From NCBI GenBank assembly GCA_934149075.1, contig CAKPDR010000010.1:1-64000 (forward strand): a stretch of 64,000 nt of DNA, written 5' to 3'. The notes beneath the pieces were generated by a model. That model made no database searches, was not told the DNA's origin, and saw only the letters and a program-made list of their open reading frames with translations. This document shows, piece after piece, positions 44,010-52,158 of the stretch (the stretch's first letter is position 1; each line of letters begins with the position of its first letter). Made by a program: the position numbers and the translations under genes. This DNA comes from an uncultured Clostridia bacterium. GTDB lineage: Bacteria; Bacillota; Clostridia; TANB77; CAG-508.

Positions 44010-45398
44010 ATGACAAATTCAACAATAAAAGATTTATACAAAAATACTTCAGAATATGAGAAAAAATCAGTTACTCTTGAAGGATGGGTTAAAACTGTTA
44101 GAGATTCCAAAACATTCGGATTTATAGAACTAAATGATGGTTCTTTTTTTAAGAATGTTCAAATTGTATTTAATGATTCTTTATCAAATTTCAGTGAAAT
44201 TACCAAACTTACAATTAGTTCTTGTATTAAAGTTACTGGAACAGTAGTTATTACTGAAAATGCAAAGCAACCATTCGAAATTCAAGCAACTGAAATTATT
44301 ATAGAAAATTTATGTGATACAGATTACCCACTTCAAAAGAAAAGACACTCTTTTGAATATTTGCGTACAATAGCACATCTTCGTCCTAGAACAAATACTT
44401 TTAATGCAGTATTTAGGATTAGAAGTATTGCAGCATTTGCTATACATGAATATTTTCAAGATCGTGGATATGTTTATGTTCACACTCCTATAATTACATG
44501 TGCTGACTGTGAAGGTTCTGCTGAGATGTTTAAATTAACAACTTTAAATCTTGATGAAGAACTACCAAAAAAAGATGGACAAACAGACTTTTCTCAAGAC
44601 TTATTTGGTAGAAAAGCTTATATTACAGGATCTGGTCAATTGCATGGTGAAACATTTGCATCTGCATTTGGAAAAATCTATACATTTGGTCCAACTTTAA
44701 GAAGTGAAAATTCAAATACAAAAACACATGCAAATGAATTTTGGATGATTGAACCTGAAATATCATTTTGCGATTTAGATGGATTAATGGATATTGAAGA
44801 AGATTGTTTAAAATATATTGTTAAAACTGTTATGGATAAGTGTCCTGAGGAAATAGATTTTTGCAATACATTTATTGAAAAAGGATTAAAAGAAAAATTA
44901 ACAAAAATATTAAATTCTGAATTTGTTAGAATTGACCATAAAGAAGCTATAGATATCTTGAAAAAAGCTGACAGAGAATGGGAATTCCAACCTGACTATG
45001 GCGAAGATTTAGCTAAAGAACATGAAAAATATATTACAGAATATTTTAATGGTCCAGTATTTGTTAAAAACTGGCCTAAAGATATTAAATCATATTATAT
45101 GAAACTTAACCCAGATGGAAAAACAGTTGCTGCTGTTGACCTTGAAGTTCCAGGTGCTGGTGAAATTATGGGTGGTTCTCAGAGAGAAGAAGATTATGAA
45201 AAATTATGTTCTAGAATGAAAGAAATGGGAATTGCAACAGATCCTTTATATTGGTATTTAGATTTACGTAGATATGGTTCTAATATTCATTCTGGATTTG
45301 GTCTAGGTTTTGAAAGATTACTTATGTATATTACTGGTATAGAAAACATTAGAGATGTTATTCCTTATCCTAGAACTCCAAATAATTGCGACTTTTAA
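44010..45398 (+). CDS. asnS: Asparaginyl-tRNA synthetase
   Basis: Class IIb aminoacyl-tRNA synthetase. N-terminal OB anticodon-binding domain (VTLEGWVKTVRDSKTFGFIELNDG), motif 2 TFGPTLRSENSNTKTHANEFW, and motif 3 GFGLGFERLLMYITGIENIRD at the end. 462 aa, normal. AAGGGGG precedes the ATG. It is the only plus-strand housekeeping gene in this part and has its own promoter and terminator. Confidence 0.97.
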   Translation: MTNSTIKDLYKNTSEYEKKSVTLEGWVKTVRDSKTFGFIELNDGSFFKNVQIVFNDSLSNFSEITKLTISSCIKVTGTVVITENAKQPFEIQATEIIIENLCDTDYPLQKKRHSFEYLRTIAHLRPRTNTFNAVFRIRSIAAFAIHEYFQDRGYVYVHTPIITCADCEGSAEMFKLTTLNLDEELPKKDGQTDFSQDLFGRKAYITGSGQLHGETFASAFGKIYTFGPTLRSENSNTKTHANEFWMIEPEISFCDLDGLMDIEEDCLKYIVKTVMDKCPEEIDFCNTFIEKGLKEKLTKILNSEFVRIDHKEAIDILKKADREWEFQPDYGEDLAKEHEKYITEYFNGPVFVKNWPKDIKSYYMKLNPDGKTVAAVDLEVPGAGEIMGGSQREEDYEKLCSRMKEMGIATDPLYWYLDLRRYGSNIHSGFGLGFERLLMYITGIENIRDVIPYPRTPNNCDF

Positions 45399-45411
45399 AA
45401 AATAAAAAAAG

Positions 45412-45438
45412 AAACAGGTACATTTTTGCCTGTTTTTT
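45412..45438 (+). terminator. Intrinsic terminator of asnS
   Basis: AAACAGG pairs with CCTGTTT around TACATTTTTG, followed by T-rich sequence. Confidence 0.8.
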
Positions 45439-45667
45439 ATATTATATAAAAAAAAGAAAATAATAACTTTAAATGAAATGACGAATATGATTGGAGAAAC
45501 TTTAGAAATTCTTACGAGATTTTATGGAAAGAGTTCACGAGAGTGGAAGGGTGCCATAAAATAAGTTAGAATTTCTTAAGTTTCGTAATGAGTCGAGGAA
45601 TGTAATGCAAAGTTATTATTTTCTTTTTTTAAATATTTTATATAGTATCAAAAATGTACCTGTCCCC
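45416..45667. repeat. Palindromic element, copy 2 (diverged arms)
   Basis: Outer arms AGGTACATTTTTG (45416) and CAAAAATGTACCT (about 45650-45662) and inner arms GAAAATAATAACTTT (45456) and AAAGTTATTATTTTC (45609) enclose the conserved core. The arms differ completely from the GGGACACCC arms of copies 1 and 3, while the core is kept. It fills the asnS-accC gap. Confidence 0.8.
45475..45608 (+). ncRNA. Candidate structured RNA core, copy 2
   Basis: Same nested stems as copy 1: GAAACT (45495) with AGTTTC (45579), AGAAATTCT with AGAATTTCT, TTTTATGG (45520) with CCATAAAA (45554), apical CAC-GAGA-GTG. Relative to copy 1 a C-G pair is replaced by A-T in the first stem (GAACCT/AGGTTC to GAAACT/AGTTTC), a compensatory change. 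Confidence 0.62.
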
Positions 45668-45676
45668 ATTTTTACC

Positions 45677-47005
45677 TTATTTTATAAAAGACGTATCATA
45701 ATTGTTATTCACAAAATCCTTATTCTCCAAAATCTGATACAAAAAATCTCTATTAGTATCAATGCCCTCAATCACCAACTCAGCAATAGCACTTTTCATT
45801 TTCTCAATAGACTCTTCCCTATTTTTACCATGAACTATAATTTTTGCAAGCATCGAATCATAATTTTGTGGCACAGTATATCCATCATATATAGCAGTGT
45901 CCACTCTTATTCCATTGCCTCCAGGTAAATGAAGTCCAGTAATAGTTCCAGGACAAGGCATAAAATTCTTATTTGGATTTTCTGCATTTACACGAACTTC
46001 AAGACTATGTCCATTAATTTTTATATCTTCTTGAGAATATGATAATTCTTCTCCACTTGCAATTTTTATCTGTTCCTTTATAATATCAACACCTGTTACC
46101 ATTTCAGTTACAGGATGTTCAACCTGCACTCTTGTATTCATTTCCATAAAATAAAAATCTTTATTTTTATCAACTAAAAACTCTATTGTACCAGCATTGC
46201 TATATCCAATTTCTTTTACAGCCTTTACTGCAACCTCTCCCATTTTATTTCTTATTTCATCAGAAATAAAACTACTTGGAGTTTCTTCCATAATTTTTTG
46301 ATTACGTCTTTGAATTGAACAATCTCTATCACCCAAATATATGCAATGTCCATGTTCATCAGCAAGAATTTGAATCTCAATATGTCTAGGATTTTCAATA
46401 AATTTCTCCATATACAAACTATCATCATTAAAAGAAATTTTAGCCTCTTGTTTTACAATATCATATTCTTTTTTCAGTTCCTCTTCTGTATATGCAATCC
46501 TAATACCTCTTCCTCCACCACCTGCTGATGCTTTTAAAATTACTGGATATTTAATTTTTTTAGCGAGTTCAATAGCTTGACTTTTTGATTTAATCAATCC
46601 TTTTGAACCTGGTACAACTGGAACTCCAGCACATTTCATCGTTTCTTTTGCTTTTGATTTATTTCCTAATAGTTCTATTAGTTCACATTTAGGACCTATA
46701 AATTTTATTCCAATATCCTCACATAATTTAGCAAATTTGGCATTTTCAGATAAAAAGCCGAAACCTGGATGAATACTATCAGCCCCTGTTAGACATGCTG
46801 CTTCTAGTATAGCTTTAATATTTAAATAACTTTTACTTGACGGAGCTGGTCCTATACAAACAGATTCATCAGCCAATGTTCTATGTAATGCATTTTTATC
46901 TGCTTCTGAATACACTGCTACTGTCCTTATCCCCATTTCTCTACATGCTCTGATTATTCTTACTGCTATTTCACCACGATTTGCTATTAATACTTTTTTT
47001 AACAT
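45677..47005 (-). CDS. accC: Acetyl-CoA carboxylase, biotin carboxylase subunit
   Basis: ATP-dependent carboxylation of the biotin carried by AccB. ATP-grasp enzyme: MLKKVLIANRGEIAVRIIRA start, HPGFGFLSENAKFAK, glycine-rich loop KASAGGGGRGIRIA, EMNTRVQVEHPVTEMVTGVD. ATG 47005 has AGGAGG upstream. It closes the fab/acc cluster; accD and accA, its usual partners, are not in the window. Confidence 0.97.
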   Translation of the reverse strand: MLKKVLIANRGEIAVRIIRACREMGIRTVAVYSEADKNALHRTLADESVCIGPAPSSKSYLNIKAILEAACLTGADSIHPGFGFLSENAKFAKLCEDIGIKFIGPKCELIELLGNKSKAKETMKCAGVPVVPGSKGLIKSKSQAIELAKKIKYPVILKASAGGGGRGIRIAYTEEELKKEYDIVKQEAKISFNDDSLYMEKFIENPRHIEIQILADEHGHCIYLGDRDCSIQRRNQKIMEETPSSFISDEIRNKMGEVAVKAVKEIGYSNAGTIEFLVDKNKDFYFMEMNTRVQVEHPVTEMVTGVDIIKEQIKIASGEELSYSQEDIKINGHSLEVRVNAENPNKNFMPCPGTITGLHLPGGNGIRVDTAIYDGYTVPQNYDSMLAKIIVHGKNREESIEKMKSAIAELVIEGIDTNRDFLYQILENKDFVNNNYDTSFIK

Positions 47006-47019
47006 ATTTCCTCCTAAAT

Positions 47020-47442
47020 TCACACTACTGCAAAAGTTAATTCTCCTTTTGCTACGACTTTACCATCAACTGTTGCAATAGCTTCTCCAACTCCAACTGG
47101 ACCTTTTCTTTTTATTATTTTTACTTCTAATTTCAAAACATCACCTGGAACAACTATTTTCTTAAATTTCATTTTGTCTATTCCTCCAAATAATGCGTTT
47201 TTCCCTTTATTCTCATCCATACTTAGTATTGCTACAGCTCCTGTTTGAGCTAATGCCTCGGTTATTAATACTCCTGGCATTATCGGATTTCCGGGAAAAT
47301 GTCCTTGAAAATACCATTCATTTATATTTACATTTTTATATGCTATTGCACTTTCACCTGGCACAAATTCTTCTACCTTATCTATCATTAAAAAAGGTGC
47401 TCTTTGTGGTATTATTTTTTCTATTTCTTTTATATCTAACAT
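47020..47442 (-). CDS. fabZ: 3-hydroxyacyl-ACP dehydratase FabZ
   Basis: Dehydrates 3-hydroxyacyl-ACP in fatty acid elongation. Hot-dog fold with IIPQRAPFLMIDKVEEF and the catalytic His in YFQGHFPGNPIMPGVLI near residue 48, then EALAQTGA. 140 aa. It is followed by accC with a 14-nt gap. Confidence 0.97.
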   Translation of the reverse strand: MLDIKEIEKIIPQRAPFLMIDKVEEFVPGESAIAYKNVNINEWYFQGHFPGNPIMPGVLITEALAQTGAVAILSMDENKGKNALFGGIDKMKFKKIVVPGDVLKLEVKIIKRKGPVGVGEAIATVDGKVVAKGELTFAVV

Positions 47443-47478
47443 TTTTTGTTTCCTTTCTGTAATTAAATTTTATAATTC

Positions 47479-47507
47479 TTGAACTATTGTGTATATTATG
47501 CTATAAT
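47479..47507 (+). promoter_or_regulatory. SigA-type promoter of the 90-aa plus-strand gene
   Basis: -35 TTGAAC, 17-nt spacer, -10 TATAAT, in the fabZ-accB gap and pointing against the fab operon. Confidence 0.75.
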
Positions 47508-47575
47508 CAAATATGTTTACTAGCTAAATGCTATATTTTATTAATTTAACAAATACAATAGAAAGGGGCTTATAT

Positions 47576-47848
47576 ATGTTTGATGTGAACCGGTTTTATC
47601 GCCTAAAGCAAGAATGGGAAAAGGAAGGAAAAAGCCTAGAATATTTTTCTCTTCTTGAACTTGTAGAAAATCACTATTTTGATTACAAGGCAGGCTATGC
47701 CAAAAAAACAAAACTCATAATAGATGGTTTTTATTCACTTGATGCTATAAAATTTGTTTTAGATTCTGTTGGTTATAACGGCGAATATAAAATCAAAACA
47801 AATGAATCTTTAGGCAAAGCAACTATTATATTCTACAAATCTTTATAA
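47576..47848 (+). CDS. Hypothetical protein, 90 aa, antisense within the fab/acc cluster
   Basis: Family not recognised. Starts MFDVNRFYRLKQEWEKEG after a GAAAGGGG site. Soluble, mixed alpha/beta. An upstream in-frame ATG has no ribosome site and is rejected. It has a strong promoter and terminator, so it is an independent gene placed between fabZ and accB on the other strand. The Arg at codon 6 is CGG (47591-47593), in frame; +1 would stop within five codons. Confidence 0.65.
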   Translation: MFDVNRFYRLKQEWEKEGKSLEYFSLLELVENHYFDYKAGYAKKTKLIIDGFYSLDAIKFVLDSVGYNGEYKIKTNESLGKATIIFYKSL

Positions 47849-47872
47849 CTCATTTCTACAATACTTGTCTAA

Positions 47873-47900
47873 GCCAACGAGCATATCGTTGGCATTCTTT
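47873..47900 (+). terminator. Intrinsic terminator
   Basis: GCCAACGA pairs with TCGTTGGC around GCATA, followed by ATTCTTTTT. Confidence 0.88.
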
Positions 47901-48335
47901 TTACTTTATTTTAAATAGCACTGTTCCGTATTCAACCATGTCTTCATCTTTTTTGCAAACCTCTACAACTTCTCCGTCAAACTCTGCTTCTATTTCATTC
48001 ATTAATTTCATTGCCTCCACTATGCAAACCACTTGCCCTTTTTTTACTTTGTCACCAACTTTTACAAATGGTTCTGATTTTGGTGAAGATTTAGAATAAA
48101 ATGTTCCTACCATAGGTGATTTTATTACATTATATTCTTCTACCTGTTCTATTAAATTTTCAACATTTTTTAAACCTTGTTTAACATCATTAGGAACACA
48201 TTGAATATTCTTAGATGTTTCATTTATTCCCTTATCCATTTTAATTTTCAAACCATCAGGAAATTCAATTTCTAATGTATCTAATTTTGAATCTCCCATA
48301 TCTTGTATTATTTTTCTTATTTCATTATAGTCCAT
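47901..48335 (-). CDS. accB: Acetyl-CoA carboxylase biotin carrier protein
   Basis: BCCP carries biotin between the carboxylase and carboxyltransferase. The biotinylated lysine lies in CIVEAMKLMNEIEAEF near residue 109, after KSPMVGTFYSKSSPKSEPFV. 144 aa with the usual N-terminal helical region. Between fabF and fabZ on the minus strand. Confidence 0.95.
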   Translation of the reverse strand: MDYNEIRKIIQDMGDSKLDTLEIEFPDGLKIKMDKGINETSKNIQCVPNDVKQGLKNVENLIEQVEEYNVIKSPMVGTFYSKSSPKSEPFVKVGDKVKKGQVVCIVEAMKLMNEIEAEFDGEVVEVCKKDEDMVEYGTVLFKIK

Positions 48336-48345
48336 CGTTTTCTCC

Positions 48346-48374
48346 TTTACAAATCCAATTTTTTGTGATATAAT
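48346..48374 (+). promoter_or_regulatory. SigA-type promoter of the 102-aa plus-strand gene
   Basis: -35 TTTACA, 17-nt spacer, -10 TATAAT, in the accB-fabF gap and against the operon. Confidence 0.72.
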
Positions 48375-48406
48375 TATTTACATAAAAAAATTAGGAGGAT
48401 TAGCCT

Positions 48407-48715
48407 ATGAAATCATTTTACGATCGGTGCTCAAAACTTAGAAGCTTTTATCTTAAAAGAGAAACTGATAACACCAAAATCATTCTTTTATCTAAGTTAG
48501 TTGCTCTTTCATTTTACAATGAAGAGCAGATATTAGATGACTTACCTAAAGAAAAGTCTCTAGAAATCGATTGTTCAGACTTAACTGCATGTGCACCAAA
48601 AGTTGAAGATTCTTTATCACAAGTTTTATATGATTTAGAATTTACTAAATTTGATATTGGGCACAATAAAAACTACAATCTGTTTCACAAAATTGATTTT
48701 TGGATAAAAGAATAG
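48407..48715 (+). CDS. Hypothetical protein, 102 aa, antisense within the fab/acc cluster
   Basis: Family not recognised. Starts MKSFYDRCSKLRSFYLKRE after AGGAGG. Soluble; no signal or membrane segment. Like the gene at 47576 it carries its own promoter and terminator and lies opposite to the fab genes. Codon 7 is CGG (48425-48427), read in frame. Confidence 0.65.
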   Translation: MKSFYDRCSKLRSFYLKRETDNTKIILLSKLVALSFYNEEQILDDLPKEKSLEIDCSDLTACAPKVEDSLSQVLYDLEFTKFDIGHNKNYNLFHKIDFWIKE

Positions 48716-48741
48716 TATCTCTCAAATTAACACCGAGAAGG

Positions 48742-48766
48742 AAGCCACAGTGTGGCTTTCTTTTTT
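48742..48766 (+). terminator. Intrinsic terminator
   Basis: AAGCCACA and TGTGGCTT separated by one base, followed by TCTTTTTT. Confidence 0.88.
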
Positions 48767-48827
48767 CATATCGTGCAAGAACAAATGGCAACTACGTCAC
48801 TTTGTTCTTTAAAAATATCTCTCAATC

Positions 48828-50063
48828 CTATTTAATTTTTTTAAGCAATATAGTTGCATTATGTCCACCAAATCCCAAAGAATTTGACATTGCATAATTC
48901 ACTTGTACATTTCTACCTTTATTTGGAACAATATCCAAATCACATTCTTCATCAGGAACTTTGTAATTTATAGTAGGGGGTACAAAATTATCTTGAACTG
49001 ATTTTGCACATATAACAGCTTCAATTCCACCTGCTGCACCAAGTAAATGCCCTGTGTTACCTTTTGTTGAACTCATCATTACTGTTTTAGAAGCATCACC
49101 AAAAGCTGTTTTTACTGCTGCAGTCTCCCCTGAATCATTCAAGTGTGTAGAAGTACCATGTGCATTTATATATGTAATTTCTTCTGGTTTTACACCTGCC
49201 TCTTCCATTGCAATCTTCATTGCTCTTGCTCCACCTTCGCCACCAGGAGCAGGTGAAGTTATGTGATAAGCATCTGAAGTTGCACCATATCCAACAACTT
49301 CAGCATAAATTTTGGCACCTCTTGCCTTTGCATGTTCAAGTTCTTCTAAAACGACAATACCGGCGCCCTCTCCCATAACAAACCCGTTTCTTTCTTTATC
49401 AAATGGAATACTAGCTCTATACTTGTCAGTTGTTTGAGTTAATGCTTTTATATTTGTAAATCCTGCCACGCTAGATGGAGTAATAGAAGCCTCCGTTCCA
49501 CCAGTAACAATTATATCTTGATATCCATGTTTAATCATTCTGAAACTTTCACCAATACAATGAGTTCCACTAGCACAAGCAGTAACCATAGAAATTGATT
49601 CTCCCTTTGCTCCAAGATCTATTGTCACATTTCCAGCAGCCATATTACCTATTGTCATTGGAATATACATAGGAGAAACTCTATCTGGTCCTTTTTCAAA
49701 CATCTTTTGAATATCTTTTTCAATGGTTCCAATCCCACCTATACCAGAACCAACTATTACTCCCACTCTAGTCATATCCTCTTTTTCTCTATTTAATCCA
49801 CTATCTTTCCATGCTTCTCTTGATGCTACAATTGCAAAGTGTGAAAATCTATCCATCCTCTTTGCTTCTCTCTTATCTATGTAATCCTCTACACAAAACC
49901 CTTTAACTTCACCAGCTAATTTTACTTTAAAATCACTTGTATCAAATCTTGTTATTTCATCAATTCCACATTTTCCTTCTTTTATTCCATTCCAAAATTC
50001 TTCTACATTATTTCCTATTGGAGTTATTGCTCCAAGTCCTGTTATTACAACTCTTCTCTCCAT
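48828..50063 (-). CDS. fabF: 3-oxoacyl-ACP synthase II
   Basis: Condensing enzyme of fatty acid elongation. 411 aa; MERRVVITGLGAITPIGN start, active-site Cys in VTACASGTHCIGE near residue 163, His in NAHGTSTHLND and KGNTGHLLGAAG. An upstream in-frame ATG (50102) lies inside repeat DNA. fabG precedes it with 47 nt between; acpP, usually found here, is absent. Confidence 0.97.
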   Translation of the reverse strand: MERRVVITGLGAITPIGNNVEEFWNGIKEGKCGIDEITRFDTSDFKVKLAGEVKGFCVEDYIDKREAKRMDRFSHFAIVASREAWKDSGLNREKEDMTRVGVIVGSGIGGIGTIEKDIQKMFEKGPDRVSPMYIPMTIGNMAAGNVTIDLGAKGESISMVTACASGTHCIGESFRMIKHGYQDIIVTGGTEASITPSSVAGFTNIKALTQTTDKYRASIPFDKERNGFVMGEGAGIVVLEELEHAKARGAKIYAEVVGYGATSDAYHITSPAPGGEGGARAMKIAMEEAGVKPEEITYINAHGTSTHLNDSGETAAVKTAFGDASKTVMMSSTKGNTGHLLGAAGGIEAVICAKSVQDNFVPPTINYKVPDEECDLDIVPNKGRNVQVNYAMSNSLGFGGHNATILLKKIK

Positions 50064-50079
50064 TTTTATTTCCTTTCTT

Positions 50080-50110
50080 GGGAAATTTTGTACCGGGTAC
50101 ATTTTTTCCC
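50080..50110. repeat. TGTACCSGGTACA palindrome
   Basis: One copy (GGGAAATTTT ... GTACCGGGTAC ... TTTTTTCCC) in the fabG-fabF gap, 17 nt before the fabF start. Confidence 0.8.
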
Positions 50111-50850
50111 TAGCATATCATTCCACCATCTATATTAATAACTTGCCCTGTAATATATGAACTTTCTTCGTTTCCTAAAAAATACACGACATTTGCTATT
50201 TCTCTAGCTGTTCCCATTCTTTTCATCGGAATTTGAGCATTTATATTTGCTTTAATATCTTCTGATAATACACTTGTCATATCAGTATCAATAAACCCTG
50301 GCGCAACTGCATTTGCTCTAATATTTCTTGATGCTAATTCCTTTGCAATACTTTTTGTAAATCCTATTATTCCAGCTTTAGACGCTGAATAATTAGATTG
50401 ACCAGCATTTCCTGTAACACCTACAACTGATGATAAATTTATGATTTTTCCATTTCTTTTTTTCATCATGTATGGAGTTACAGCTTTTGTAACTAAAAAT
50501 GTTCCTTTCAAATTTATTTCTATTACTTTATCAAAGTCTTCTTCCTTCATTCTCATTAATAGAGTATCTCTTGTTATTCCTGCATTATTTACTAGTACAT
50601 CAATTTTTCCAAATTTATCGATTGCCTGTTTAACAGCTCTGTCGACTTCTTCTGCTTTTGATACATCTGCCTTTACAACTAAACTTTCTACTCCATATTT
50701 ACTAAATTCTTTTTTTATTTCATCCACATTTGTCTTATCTGATACATAATTAATTACTATATTATATCCATTCTCTGCATATTTTAATGCAATTGCTTTT
50801 CCTATTCCTCTTGTTCCACCTGTTACGAAAACAACTTGTTTTTCTTCCAT
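50110..50850 (-). CDS. fabG: 3-oxoacyl-ACP reductase
   Basis: NADPH-dependent reductase of fatty acid elongation, SDR fold. TGGTRGIGKAIALKYAENG nucleotide loop, LVNNAGITRDTLLMRM, catalytic Ser/Tyr/Lys in NLSSVVG and NYSASKAGIIGFTKS, and the end GQVINIDGGMIC. 246 aa from MEEKQVV; upstream in-frame starts lack support. Confidence 0.96.
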   Translation of the reverse strand: MEEKQVVFVTGGTRGIGKAIALKYAENGYNIVINYVSDKTNVDEIKKEFSKYGVESLVVKADVSKAEEVDRAVKQAIDKFGKIDVLVNNAGITRDTLLMRMKEEDFDKVIEINLKGTFLVTKAVTPYMMKKRNGKIINLSSVVGVTGNAGQSNYSASKAGIIGFTKSIAKELASRNIRANAVAPGFIDTDMTSVLSEDIKANINAQIPMKRMGTAREIANVVYFLGNEESSYITGQVINIDGGMIC

Positions 50851-50900
50851 CTTTAATTTCATTCCTTTCTCATGGCACAAACTAGATTGGAAAAGAATTA

Positions 50901-50992
50901 AATTTTGGCAAGGAAAGTTTTATTTAAAAGGCAATGGCGCATACGTGGTGTATGTAACCGCGTTTTAAATGAAATTTGACGTAGCCAAAATT
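50901..50992 (-). other. Structured intercistronic element upstream of fabG
   Basis: Nested inverted repeats: AATTTTGGC (50901) with GCCAAAATT (50984), TTTTATTTAAAA with TTTTAAATGAAA (one mismatch), and an inner CATAC/GTATG hairpin. It occupies half of the 195-nt fabD-fabG gap and would be transcribed with the operon. It could be a cis-acting RNA or a short palindromic mobile repeat; only one copy is seen. Confidence 0.5.
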
Positions 50993-51045
50993 ATAATTAT
51001 TTTTCAACCTTTTTCTCCTTTTATATTACACACTTTAATATTTAG

Positions 51046-51984
51046 CTATTCATTTATAAATTTTTCCAAGCTTTCTAGATTATTTATATTATATAATTGA
51101 GCCTCTGGGTAATCTTTTTTTACAAAACCTGTTAAAGTTTTACCAGGACCAATTTCTATAAATCTTTCAACATTTTGACTTTTCATAAGCTGAATTGCCT
51201 TGTCAAATCTTACAGGACTTGTTATATGTTTTGAAAGTATTTCACTTAGGTTATCTTGTTCTGTATAAAAAACCCCATCAAGATTCCTAATAACACCTAT
51301 TTCATTTCCATTTCCAAACTGAATATTTTCAAGTTCTTTTTTTAATAATTCACTTGCTTTTTTTAATTTTTCTGTATGAAAAGGCCCACTTGTTTTTAAT
51401 TTTATGACTCTTTTAGCTCCATGTTCTTTTAATTTCTCTATTGTCATATCAATTGCATTACTTGTTCCAGATATTACAGTTTGACTACTACAATTGTAAT
51501 TTGCAGGTACAACAAATTCTCCACTTTCTCTTACTTCACTACAAATACTCTCTATAATCTCAGAACTTAATCCGATTACAGCTGCCATTGAATATTCTTC
51601 ATTGTCTTTTGTTTCTACAAAATTCTCCATATAGTATCCTCTTTTTTGTATTAGCCTTATTCCATCTTCAAATGAAATATATCCTCCATATATCAATGCA
51701 GTATATTCTCCTAAACTTAGTCCAGCAGCAATTTCTGCATTTATACCTTTCTTTTTAATTATCTCTAAAATTGCCAAACTTGTTGTTAATATTGCTATTT
51801 GTGCATTCTCTGTTTTCATCAATATTTCTTCTGGACCATCAAAGCATATCTTTTTTATGTCCATTCCGGAAATTTCTTCTGCTTTATCAAATATTTCTCT
51901 TGCTTCTTTATAATTTTCATATATATCTTTTCCCATTCCAACTGTTTGAGCTCCCTGCCCCGGAAATAAAAACGCTGTTTTCAT
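51046..51984 (-). CDS. fabD: Malonyl-CoA:ACP transacylase
   Basis: Loads malonyl onto ACP. 312 aa: FPGQGAQTVGMGKDIY, nucleophile Ser in AAGLSLGEYTALIYGG near residue 91, His in TSGPFHTEKLKKA, and FIEIGPGKTLTGFVKK. In the fab cluster after the sigma-like gene. Confidence 0.96.
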   Translation of the reverse strand: MKTAFLFPGQGAQTVGMGKDIYENYKEAREIFDKAEEISGMDIKKICFDGPEEILMKTENAQIAILTTSLAILEIIKKKGINAEIAAGLSLGEYTALIYGGYISFEDGIRLIQKRGYYMENFVETKDNEEYSMAAVIGLSSEIIESICSEVRESGEFVVPANYNCSSQTVISGTSNAIDMTIEKLKEHGAKRVIKLKTSGPFHTEKLKKASELLKKELENIQFGNGNEIGVIRNLDGVFYTEQDNLSEILSKHITSPVRFDKAIQLMKSQNVERFIEIGPGKTLTGFVKKDYPEAQLYNINNLESLEKFINE

Positions 51985-52097
51985 ACCCTTCTCCTTTTTT
52001 ATCTATCTTTTAAATCTCTACATTTATATACCTTTATAACTAACTTTTCTATTAGTATGACTGGTCGAAACAAACTATTAAATTGATATTTGAACTC

Positions 52098-52136
52098 AAA
52101 AAAGACACCGCCATTAAATTTAATAGCAATGTCTTT
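52098..52136 (-). terminator. Intrinsic terminator of the sigma-like gene
   Basis: AAAGACA with TGTCTTT encloses an inner ATTAAATTTAAT palindrome; T-run on the minus strand. It separates the sigma-like gene from fabD. Confidence 0.82.
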
Positions 52137-52158
52137 GGGGTAATATTTTATTACATAA

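Noticed and set aside
47528..47575. Longer start for the 90-aa gene at 47576
   Set aside because: No ribosome site before it, whereas GAAAGGGG precedes the ATG at 47576.
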